64,000 bases of DNA from Undaria pinnatifida (taxonomy: Eukaryota; Sar; Phaeophyceae; Laminariales; Alariaceae): positions 7,062,603 to 7,126,602 of the forward strand of contig JABAKD010000002.1 of the NCBI GenBank assembly GCA_012845835.1, written 5' to 3'. Shown here one piece after another: positions 30,701 to 38,640 of the stretch (its first letter is position 1; every line of letters starts with the position of its first letter). The notes beneath the pieces were generated by a model. It saw only the letters and a list, made by a program, of their open reading frames with translations. It did no database searches and was not told the origin of the DNA. The translations under genes were made by a program, and so were the position numbers.

Positions 30701-32780
30701 AATGTTGTTATAGTTTCGCAAGATGTCATTGCCATATACCTAGGCCATGAGGTTCGACACGTGCTGCGTTTAGAGGTGCACCTCGTATTTTTACTTGAGG
30801 CTCTTAACATGATGAGGCGCTCTATTTCTCACCCAACTGTTAAGGTATAGGGTGGGGACACAGAGCGTCCCCTGCAGGTCTGCCTATTGAGCGCGTCCAC
30901 GGAGAGTACTCACTTTCCTAGCCTTACGAGAGACGTAGCATTATAAGATTCCACCAGAGCCCCGGATGATCTCTGAGAGCCGAGGCGCATGCCTCGGTTT
31001 CATTTCCTGACTACCCCGAATAGATAACGCCAACATATCATACGAACACGGCCAATTGCCTATCAAATCAGATAATTGCAGGCCTTTGCAAAGCCGTACC
31101 TTAACACAACACTAATTCTGAGTAAACCTAAAGTGCTATCCGATGAACAAACCCTTGGTCTAGAGGTATGCAAAAAAATATATATGTTGGCAAAAACAAG
31201 AAGAGCTGTCGACGAAATTCCAACGGTTTGGGGTTAAGGAGCCCAGTCGCTCAGAACCTAAAATGACCAGTAAGTGCTACGTACAACAGTAGTACTTGAG
31301 TCGTTCTACGATAGCCCCCCCAACTTTTCGTTAGCGAAATCGCCGGTTTTGAAACCAGCTCCCGGGCGTATCTCCTGAAATACGGTGGTGCCCCTTGCCA
31401 CCTCGATGTCATCGTTCGATAGTCGTTTGCAAACAATGAAATACGTACATGAAGGTTTGTTTTTCATAGCATCATTCCTCGTGCCGAGTAGCCATGAAAC
31501 GTTCGTTGAACAAAATCGCTGGTTTCGGGGGCGGGGCTATCGTAGAATCAGCCACTTCTATATCTTGCGCAGAAACGCGGCGGTCGTTCATGGAGTTCAA
31601 AAATTAATTTAGCTAAAAACAAAACAAGTAGTATTTCGAGGGTCAGATAGTCTAGTACAAGCACGAGCTCCTCAAAGTGAGAAAGGGACCAAAGAGAAGA
31701 ACCGTAGCATGTGGTATCGTATACCAAATTCTCGGCCTGGTATTATAGCGATAGATAGGTTGCATTTTGTTGCGAAACACTATTTTCGGAACTTCGGGAA
31801 ACTCGATATCGCTGGAATGCTTGTTGTTTGAAGTATTTTACTTGCGCTGCTATACGCTTTTCCCCCCATTCGGTACGAGTAGACGGTCGAGAACAACCAG
31901 GGGGTTCTTCACCGGTCTTCATTTCGATTCTCGCGAGTCGGTTCGGATCAAGGTGAACCTATCCGTCCCGTGAGATTAAAACCCTCTTGGCCCTACCCCA
32001 CTCAACCCGTGAGAGTTCGAACACTTCTTGGCTCCACCCGACTCAACCCGCGAGGTTTGGAACACCTCCTGACCCGAGCCGCGGGTCGGGTCGTGACGCG
32101 TGGAAGGCCTTGGACAATACGCACACACACCCAACCTCGTACATACATACCAGGGGATTGACGACAGCGTGCGACGCCAGCTCTTGCGCGGAAGATATCG
32201 GGGTCGACGGCCACTCCTTGTTGCCCCTCGTCTTCTCCTCCTGGTTATCGTGATGACCATGGCCTTTGGTACTCGTGTTCATCATGACGGTAGTACTCAT
32301 AGCGTCGATCGCGGTCGAGATATCCCGTACGCTGTGACTGCTGCTGCTGCTACTACTGCTGCTGTTGTTAAGATAAGGATATTCGATTACCCCACTGAGT
32401 GCTCCAGCCATTAGCACTGGCGCGGACATCTCGGAGGTGTACTCGTCGATGGGGGCCAACCGAAATGCTAGGACGATGCAGTGCAAGGCGGCCGAACGCT
32501 CTACGCGATCCTGCTGCTGCTGCTGCTGCTGACGTTGCTGGTGCAGATACGGTTGTGGCTGTCGTTGCTGTCCGGCGATTACGACGTGCTTGACAATGCG
32601 TTCGAATGTGCGACGATCATGGAGGAAGGCTCGGGCGAACGCCTCGTCTCGCTTCAGGAGCGCTTCGAGTGACTTTCGCAGGACGTGCCTAATGCCAAAA
32701 ACGCCGCCACCACCGTCATCATTGCAATCAGCATGGCAGCGTGTCGGCCCGGTATCAACAACGACGCCGCACGATGCCAT
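24033..32780 (-). CDS. Hypothetical protein gene, six exons (~761 aa), unknown function
   Basis: Minus-strand exons, 5'->3': 32780-32151, 28204-28157, 27863-27686, 27307-27184, 26471-25867, 24733-24033. Every junction agrees in phase (0,0,1,2,1). Residues 1-210 contain a helical LRKSLEALLKRDEAFARAFL segment, a Gln run and a Ser run; the last exon carries RACPSCGVVVLGHP, a possible half zinc ribbon, plus Gly and Thr/Ala low-complexity stretches. Exon 5 holds a T-D-R dipeptide-rich repeat. I do not recognise the family. The start is either ATG 32780 or an acceptor at 32689-32691 (GGCATTAG) if an upstream exon exists. The end is the TAA at 24033, but CAG|GCAAGT near 24048 could act as a GC donor to further exons. 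Small exons may be missed in the 3.9-kb first intron. Confidence 0.55.
24765..25160. repeat. G-rich minisatellite (GGGGGGGCGGGGTT)n
   Basis: Many copies of a 14-bp GGGGCGGGGTTGGG-type unit, then GGGGA-rich sequence. In the sense of the minus gene it is a C-rich tract 30-430 nt upstream of the 24733 acceptor. The plus-strand runs have strong G-quadruplex potential. Confidence 0.9.
25605..25670 (-). repeat. Dispersed repeat family R6 (CGTCAGC element), copy 1
   Basis: Plus strand ATCACACGCATACAGCTTG...ACGAAATCTTCGATCTC.TAGCTG, the reverse complement of the R6 core (see 36370-36560). Confidence 0.75.
25867..26471 (-). CDS. Hypothetical six-exon gene, exon 5
   Basis: Acceptor TTGCAACAG, then SSNVNAFVETLVVLAHGRF, LDEFLDHHRKPPSTSK, a (T/S)DR-rich repeat region, then GHFHGRGLSLAP; ends AAAGG|GTACGT. 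The first T completes AGT with exon 4. Confidence 0.65.
26945..27010 (-). pseudogene. Decayed copy of the 3' end of exon 4 of the hypothetical gene
   Basis: Alignable with 27180-27240: CTCCCTGG(C/T)G...AG, GA(T/C)TAGA.(C/T)CACGAGA. It lies about 234 bp downstream (in sense) of the real exon end, inside the intron. Confidence 0.7.
27184..27307 (-). CDS. Hypothetical six-exon gene, exon 4
   Basis: Acceptor TTCTCCCTTCACCCCCCAG, then PATAAVASAEETKGPVVL, GRGGKSKLNRQGARSRGSN; ends AGGAG|GTAGGTG. The basic Arg/Gly-rich C-terminal part suggests nucleic-acid contact, but that is inference. Confidence 0.6.
27686..27863 (-). CDS. Hypothetical six-exon gene, exon 3
   Basis: Acceptor TGTCGCCCCCCCAG, then RGPPVSDNVQSGGMKDGLV...NGSTNIN; donor AATG|GTGAGG. 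A second donor 18 nt on (CAG|GTGAAC) exists but breaks the phase with exon 4. Confidence 0.6.
28157..28204 (-). CDS. Hypothetical six-exon gene, exon 2 (48-nt micro-exon)
   Basis: GAGGGCAG, then LEDIEDAAQSLLEILE, then GTGAGC. It is a 16-residue acidic helix, phase 0 at both ends. Confidence 0.55.
28440..29240. repeat. Mosaic of R2, R3 and 73-bp-unit fragments
   Basis: Contains an R2 copy at 28650-28830 (CGCAACGGAATGGTGAGC), 73-bp unit pieces at 28845-28915, TCGCGCGAGTGACTC palindrome motifs at 29105, and an R3 end at 29160-29235. C, A and G runs lie at 28561, 29060 and 29246. Confidence 0.65.
29860..29950 (-). repeat. Partial copy of the tRNA-like SINE head
   Basis: Plus strand GGGGTATTATTAATAGTCCG, TTGACCACTTGCA...ACCCAAACTAAGCCTT, alignable with 30163-30232. 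Confidence 0.6.
30085..30232 (-). mobile_element. tRNA-derived SINE-like element (A box and B box)
   Basis: On the minus strand a TTGTGCAAGTGG A-box-like motif (30182-30193) is followed about 95 nt later by GGTTTGAATCC, a near-perfect B box (30098-30108), in a stem GGGTTTGAATCCC, then AAATCCACCA. The spacing fits a long-variable-arm (Ser/Leu-type) tRNA ancestor with an insertion. It is not a clean cloverleaf, so I call it a SINE head, not a tRNA gene. Confidence 0.5.
30235..30840. other. No gene recognised; one unassigned frame
   Basis: A 123-codon minus frame (30439-30810) has fairly protein-like composition but matches no family I know. Confidence 0.3.
30843..31110 (-). repeat. Dispersed repeat family R4, copy 2
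   Basis: The reverse complement aligns with 6172-6435 along the whole length. Confidence 0.85.
31125..31290 (+). repeat. Dispersed repeat family R3, copy
   Basis: Contains GGGGTTAAGGAGCCCAGTCG.TCAGAA and AAGTGCTAC. It abuts a MITE M1 copy, as at 14165-14650. Confidence 0.7.
31305..31535 (+). mobile_element. MITE-like element, family M1, copy 3
   Basis: Left GTTCTACGATAGCCCCCCC, right GGGGCTATCGTAGAATCAG: near-perfect terminal inverted repeats. The interior GTTAGCGAAATCGCCGGTTT..GTGGTGCCCCTTGCCACC matches the other two copies. Confidence 0.88.
32020..32100. repeat. Diverged CCCGAC/GGGTC repeat element
   Basis: ACTCAACCCG(C/T)GAG units and GCCGCGGGTCGGGTCGTGACG; relatives lie at 23700, 49980, 51010 and 63860. 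Confidence 0.8.
32151..32780 (-). CDS. Hypothetical six-exon gene, first recognised exon
   Basis: An open frame from ATG 32780 (an in-frame TGA lies just upstream) to donor CTG|GTATGT. It encodes HVLRKSLEALLKRDEAF, IVKHVVIAGQQRQ, a Gln run, LHCIVLAFRLAPIDEYTSEM, a Ser run and a C-terminal Gly/His/Asn-rich stretch. An internal acceptor at 32689 would shorten it by 30 codons. Confidence 0.6.
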
Positions 32781-33309
32781 ATTTCACACTCTCCAAGCAT
32801 ACACGCGCCACATCGATGCCGATGGTCTATATGATACCCTACGCACATCTACCACATAGACCACGGCAGCTGCAGCACCAGCTGATCAGCATTACCGGCA
32901 GTAGCACCACTACCACAGCAAGGAACTAGCTACCAGCGCAGCATGCGTACGGCTGCCGCCTGGCAGCTTGTACGCCGCTATCACGTAAACCACAGCGAGC
33001 GGCAGCAGCAGCAATCAGGAATCCACAACCACAATCACCAGAAAATCGGCAACCACAGCACAGCACGCCACAGCTGATGCCTGATCGCTGATGATCTGGT
33101 GAAGGTTAAATATGAAACGGCAACTAACTTTCTCCCGGCAGGATCGCGCGTTCATATCATCAATAATAGACTAATATCCGATCAAGAATCAAGTTTTTGT
33201 CAAGATACTGTACTATCAACACCTGGTATGTTTTTCAATTTTTTATAAAATACTTCGATCGAGTGTAGTGAATTGCCCCTGACAACATACTTTGATATGG
33301 TCTGATTTT

Positions 33310-33565
33310 TAAAAAAATTGAAAAACGTCAGCTGTGAGTACAACCGATTGAATGGTTGAAACTCAACTTTGCAATCTACGAGATGCATCTATGTTTTCCA
33401 CTACTAATAATATAGTTAACAGTAGTTGCACAAAATTTAGGGAAGGTCGTTCGCGCGTGTTACATGTTTGAAAAATTGAAAAACGTCAGCTGTGAGTACG
33501 ACCGATTAAATGGTTGAAACTCAACTTTGCAAGCTGCGTGATACATCTAGATGTTTCGCTAATAA
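33310..33565 (+). repeat. Two tandem copies of R6 (CGTCAGC element)
   Basis: TGAAAAACGTCAGCTGTGAGTAC, GACCGATT.AATGG and GAAACTCAACTTTGCAA.CT occur at 33316-33400 and again at 33474-33560. Confidence 0.85.
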
Positions 33566-33689
33566 TATACAGTTGCACAAAATTTACAAGCGGTCGTACT
33601 TGTAGATTGTAGCGAAGATGTCGCTCCGAACCAAATCGAATATCCTTCTCCCTGAAGTACTACGTAGTAGACTATAGTCACGATATCCA

Positions 33690-33890
33690 AAGATTTCAAC
33701 ATCTATATCAAGATATCAATATGCAAGATATATCAAGATCCAAGATATCGATATGCAAGATATCCCTACGTATTAATAATCAAGATACCAAGATAAAATA
33801 GTATCAATAATCAAGATACCAAGATATCATATACATCAAGATCCAAGATATCAAGATGTCAAGATTCAATATATTCAAGATATACTTACG
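33690..33890. repeat. AT-rich (ATATCAAGAT)n minisatellite
   Basis: Irregular 9-11-bp units CAAGATATCAA/CAAGATATCGATATG. Confidence 0.85.
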
Positions 33891-34189
33891 AGGAACTACT
33901 GCTGTATAATAACAAGCAAAAATAATGGGGCAAAGCAGGTGGTCTGGTGCTTCGAATTATTACCAGGTACGAGATGCGTAGATAGATGCAGAAATACAAT
34001 CAAACGGCAAAACGGACCGTTCGTGGGGTGTATCTGTTACACATGTTTTTCGTTTCTTTGGGCCATACCGGCTATCTTACACCTGGTAGTCGGATACACC
34101 AGACCATGTCGAGATTTTCGAAACGGTGGAAACACCTCCTCCTCCTCCTCTAGTGTCCGTCTACCTCCTCCCCCCGTTTCTTGTTTCGT

Positions 34190-35580
34190 TCCTTCCCTCC
34201 CCGCAATCCGGCTGCTGTTCCTTTTTCTACCACGAACAGCTCGTCTCTTCGGGTATCGGTACTAACACTGTGCACATTGTCGGATGGCAAACGAAATAGT
34301 AACGATCGGCACACCGAACGAAGTAGTAGTAGTAACGATGGGTACACCATACATAGGAGTTCCCCAACAATAAGAAATAGCAAGGTTAGGGGTGGGAGCA
34401 GTAGTAGTGTTTGGGAGGAAGGGGTTAAGAGGGCAGGATCACAGAGAGAGCGAGACGGCGGGGACTCTTTCCTTGCCACGGCCGATAGCATTAAGCAGCA
34501 ATACCGCACTGCCTTCTGCGCGTTGAAACATACATGCAGCAGTTACAAACCAGCCATTTTTATGGATAGCGGGTTGTCGTTCGATGCCTCTTCGGAAGTG
34601 TATGGGGGGGAAGACTCGGCCCTTGCGGTTGGAAGTGGCAAGCTTATGGGTGGAAGAGGTAGTGTTTTGGGGGAGGGGTTGAAGAGAGCAGGGTCACAGA
34701 GAGAGCGAGACGGCGGGGACTCTTTTCTTGCCACGACCGATACTAGTATTAAACAGCAATACCGCACAGCCTTCTGCGCGTTGAGAAATACGCGTAGCAG
34801 GTACAAACCATCCATTTTTATGGATAGCGGGTTGTCGTTCGATGCCTCTTCGGAAGTGTATGGGGGGGAAGACTCGGCCCTTGCGGTTGGAAGTGGCAAG
34901 CTTATGGGTGGAAGAGGTAGTGTTTTGGGGGAGGGGTTGAAGAGAGCAGGGTCACAGAGAGAGCGAGACGGCGGGGACTCTTTTCTTGCCACGACCGATA
35001 CTAGTATTAAACAGCAATACCGCACAGCCTTCTGCGCGTTGAGAAATACGCGTAGCAGGTACAAACCATCCATTTTTATGGATAGCGGGTTGTCGTTCGA
35101 TGCCTCTTCGGAAGTGTACGGGGGGAAGGACTTGGACCGTGCGGTTGGAAGTGGCAAGCTTAAGGGTGGGAGCGGTAGTGTTTTGGGGGAGGAGATGAAG
35201 AGGGCAGGGCCACAGAGAGAGCGAGACGGCGGGGACTCTTTCCCTGCCACGACCGATAGCATCAGGCAGCAACAACACCGCACAGCCTTCTGCGCGTTGA
35301 AACATACGCGCAGCAGTTACAAACTAGCCATTTATTATGTGGACAGCGGGTTGTCCTTCGATGCTTGTTCGGAAGTGTATGGGAGGGGAGGACTTGACCC
35401 TTGCGGCTGGATGGAGGGGGCCGGGCCAGGAGAATAGGAAGGCACATCTAGTATTCGTAGATTTCGGTTGTTGGAAACATCGTTTCACGCTTTCATCTGG
35501 ATGTGTTCTTTCATCATGTTTATGGTTTTTGACACTCACGCTACATTGTCAGATGGCCAATGAAATAATAATAATAATAA
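34190..35580 (+). repeat. 258-bp tandem array, four full units plus ends, open in frame on both strands
   Basis: CGAGACGGCGGGGACTC recurs at 34451, 34706, 34964 and 35222, giving unit lengths of 255, 258 and 258 bp, all multiples of three. The plus frame (34181-35437, 418 codons) reads an 85/86-residue repeat (RAGSQRERDGGDSF..., FMDSGLSFDASSEVYGG); the minus frame is also open over three units. Units 2 and 3 are almost identical, so at least one duplication is recent. Outside the array the CATTGTC(A/G)GATGGC motif recurs at both ends (34277, 35547). No splice signals, promoter or known domain are seen. It may be a gene for a repeat protein, but a non-coding satellite is equally possible. Confidence 0.7.
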
Positions 35581-36159
35581 TAATAAGGAGGCGGTCTTAG
35601 TAAGTAAGGCGGCATCCCGATATAAGGCGGTCAAAATCGCTTGGCGCGACAGACTGTGGGGGGGGAATTGCGTTCATAACACCTGAAGAATAAGGCGGCT
35701 TCCCTCAATAAGGCAGTCATATATATCAATTGCTTTGGTGCGCATCACCGCCTTAATAAGTTATACTGCGGGTGGTCTCTATTATTATAATTGTAAGCTC
35801 TCATTTTTGGAGTGATCGGTGTGTTGCTTGCCCGGTTACTTGCGTGGTGGCTACTAGTCTAGTCTATAGCCATTTCTTTTGCATTCTTGGCGTTTTTTTT
35901 TTGCTCATTCATCCCATTTTTTATCTTCGTAACTTTTCCCTTTTTTGTATCTCCATCCCTACACGTAACTCAGGTCCAGGGTCACTATCTAAGCAGGCCC
36001 TTCCGCCCCCTCCCCAATTATTCACATAATAATCGATTGCAACAAGGACATTCGGCCGGGTTATAGCTCGGGAAGTTCACGGGATACCGTGGGATGCCGC
36101 TGAATTCCCACGCGAAATACCGCGGGAACCCTCCGTGGAATCCATGAGGTGTCCTCACG

Positions 36160-36230
36160 GGACCCCGTGGGCGATTGGGGTTATAGTCTAGGGTAATAGG
36201 GTTAGGGGTTAGGGTTTGTCGCGGGAACAG
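36160..36230. repeat. Short interstitial telomere-like tract
   Basis: GGGTAATAGGGTTAGGGGTTAGGG; three TTAGGG-like units only. Confidence 0.5.
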
Positions 36231-36369
36231 CCAACTTATTATGGGTCCTGTCTGAGCTCTCGCGGGAACAATGCGAGGCGGCTAGGCTCACGAGAGACTC
36301 GCGGGAATTTTCGAGAACAACCCGAGGTTCGAATTCGGTACATAGTCTAGACTATAGACTATATTATAA

Positions 36370-36560
36370 AAAATTAAAATACACTCCAGCTGTGAGATCG
36401 AATATTTTGTCGAAACTCATCTTCGCAAGCTGTGTGTGATACCCCGATCGCGCGTATTACGGGTCGTGTGTCCTCGATAAGGGTATAGGTCGGCGACTCC
36501 CCTTGCAACTACAGTGTAGCTATCAGGGTCAACAGGGTGATGTTAGGCAGTCTGTGCGCG
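36370..36560 (+). repeat. R6 element, long copy
   Basis: Begins ATAAAAAATTAAAATACACTCC, core CAGCTGTGAGATCGAA...CGAAACTCATCTTCGCAAGC, then extends through GGGTATAGGTCGGCGACTCCC and ACTACAGTGTAGCTATCAGG to AACTAT. The reverse complement of 59150-59350 matches over the whole length. Shorter copies carry only the first 60-80 bp. Confidence 0.85.
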
Positions 36561-36579
36561 GAAACTATACGGTGGGAAC

Positions 36580-37370
36580 TCGCGAGAAATTGTGTCGACC
36601 GCTGCGTGAGATGTGGTATCCCGCGGTAACCCTCTCTTAGAATTGTACCCACGGGTTTCAAGGAAATTACTTGGAATGAGAAGGAAGACGATGCAGTTCA
36701 TACGGTGTCAAGGAACGTACCGCCTTCCCGGGAGTATCAGGGAGTTCCATCGGATTCGTTCGTCGAAGTGACAGTTGAAACGACCAAAAAAACTTCTCCC
36801 GTGCCATTCATTGCGCGTGGGAAAAGTGTATACGAAGTGAGACATCGAAAAACACAAATGAATGGCATTTCTAAAACGGTTTTCGGGAATATTGCCTCTC
36901 ACTTGAAGAGTGCCGTCAAAAACCGTCAAAATAGTGGCGAAAAGATGCTATGGTACCACCCCTTTGACATCGTCTAATGAGGGGGAACCTAGTAATCAGG
37001 ACCAAACATATGGTTAGTGAATTGGCTTGCGGAAAGCGCGAGAGCGTGAGTTGGCAGCACTCTATTAAAAACCGACGAGCAGTGTGATTGCTGAAGACTA
37101 TGCGCGATAGAAACTGAAGGCAAGAACCGGGGGGAAGAAGGGACGACACCTGTGACCACGGCTTGTTCATAACCTGGCAAGTAGATGTGTGTGAAGAAAA
37201 AAAAATGGTTACAATAGTGAAAAAAGATGTGATCACAGGTTTTTGCGAATGTCGTGGGTCCTGATAAACTATAGTCCTCCGGCAAAACAGCACGCGTCAT
37301 ACAGCGACCAAAACCTTTCGCCAGGTTTCACATGCTACGGGTAAAGGTTGCACCGTTTATTTGCGTTTCT
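36580..37370. other. No gene recognised
   Basis: Two short frames (plus 36705-36977, minus 36916-37293) look fairly balanced in composition but match nothing I recognise. Confidence 0.3.
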
Positions 37371-37625
37371 CATCAGGCTCCTCACACAAAGTGAGCTCCA
37401 TGTCACTTCGCCCCAAAACTTTAAATTGGAGTAAAACTGAAAGTGCAACCTTATGGCCAAACCCACGGCTTCGGTGGGCACAAAAAAAATAGTGAGATTG
37501 CAAAACAAGAATGACATGCCCGACGATTTAGGGTTAAAAAGGCAGCCCTGTCATACACAGAAAATGCGTTTTTGATAACAAGCGCTACCTCTAACATAGC
37601 ACGCATCAGGCACGGTATTATTAAC
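37370..37625 (+). repeat. Dispersed repeat family R3, copy
   Basis: CAGGCTCCTCA, CAAAACAAGAATGACA, CCGACGATTTAGGGTTAAAAAGG and CTACCTCTAACATAGCACGC match the R3 order. Confidence 0.65.
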
Positions 37626-38193
37626 CGTCTAGTTGCAAACCCATGCTGCTTGCGTGTCGGATATCTCCGTGCGTTGTGAATATGATTGGGCGGGTGCACT
37701 CCCCATCTATCCCAGCGCGGCCCAGGCGTTTTCGAGAGGCCGATGTTCTAGTTGAATTGTGTTTTCGATACCTCTTCTCCCGGAAACCCGCGAAAGCGGG
37801 TAACCCTTTGAAAACTGCATCCGCTTTTCGGGGGGGGGGGGGAAATCGCTTGGAAATAAGGTAAGGCGCGTTTCGCAGGAAGCAGTAAAAGGGTTAATTT
37901 AGACCAGACGTGCAACACCCGACGTTAATTGATGCAGAGGCTCGCCCGCTTCGGTCCCCTCTCCGCCAAAAAAAACGAAAACATTGTTCTCCGTTTCTTT
38001 CTCTCCGGAACAAAACGCTCAGGTCATCGTCCTGCCCCCCCTTCTCCCCACCGCAGCCACCTCCTCCACCCACTCACCCTCCTGACTTACCCCCCCCGGC
38101 CATGCAACAGGTCAATCTTTCCCGCTGTCCCGTCTTCTGCCTCCCCCCCTCCCGCCCCCCCTCCCTCCCCTGCCCCCCCTCCCTCTTCCGCCG

Positions 38194-38640
38194 CTACTCT
38201 CGCTGCGTTCCCTCCCCCCCCCCCCTCCCCCGCCCCCTTCCTCTTCCTCCTTCTCTTCCTCGCCCTCCTCCCCCCGCCCCCCTCCCACGCGAAGAGCTCC
38301 TGCCGCGGCCCCCATCACGCCCCCCGGGGCTCCTCCCTCCCGAACCCCTGCCGGGGCTCCTCCCCCGCGATCCCCCCCCGGGGCTGCGATCTCCCAATCC
38401 CCTCCCGGGGCTACGACCACCCGCTATTTTTCCCGCACGGACACCATCTTCAGTAGTCCAACGGGGTTTCTTAAACCCACTACCACTACCGCTACCGCCG
38501 GATTTTGACGAAATTCCTGAGGCGTGTTTTGATCCCGGGGTTGAGGCGCTATCCTCCCCGTCTTGCTTGCGCTTAAGACGCCGAAGCACGCCGGCGGGAA
38601 CGGCTGTCCGCCTCCCCTCGAAACTCGCGAACTTGTGGTC
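38194..38640 (-). CDS. RBM34: RBM34-like gene, last exon (RS/RG tail)
   Basis: Acceptor TTTTCCGCAG, then DHKFASFEGRRTAVPAGV, LRRLKRKQDG, a Gly/Ser linker, GGRSPGRG repeats and a terminal RGRGRGGG tail ending in TAG. The C-rich sense minisatellite 38660-38920 lies just upstream. Confidence 0.8.
   Translation of the reverse strand, partial: DHKFASFEGRRTAVPAGVLRRLKRKQDGEDSASTPGSKHASGISSKSGGSGSGSGFKKPRWTTEDGVRAGKIAGGRSPGRGLGDRSPGGGSRGRSPGRGSGGRSPGGRDGGRGRSSSRGRGAGGGGRGREGGRGRGRGRGGGEGTQRE

Noticed and set aside
30439-30810. 123-codon minus frame as a gene
   Set aside because: Fairly protein-like composition but no family, no splice partners and no start context that I can defend.
34543-35283. 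246-codon minus frame as the coding strand of the 258-bp array
   Set aside because: Openness on both strands follows from a unit length divisible by three; no independent support for either strand.
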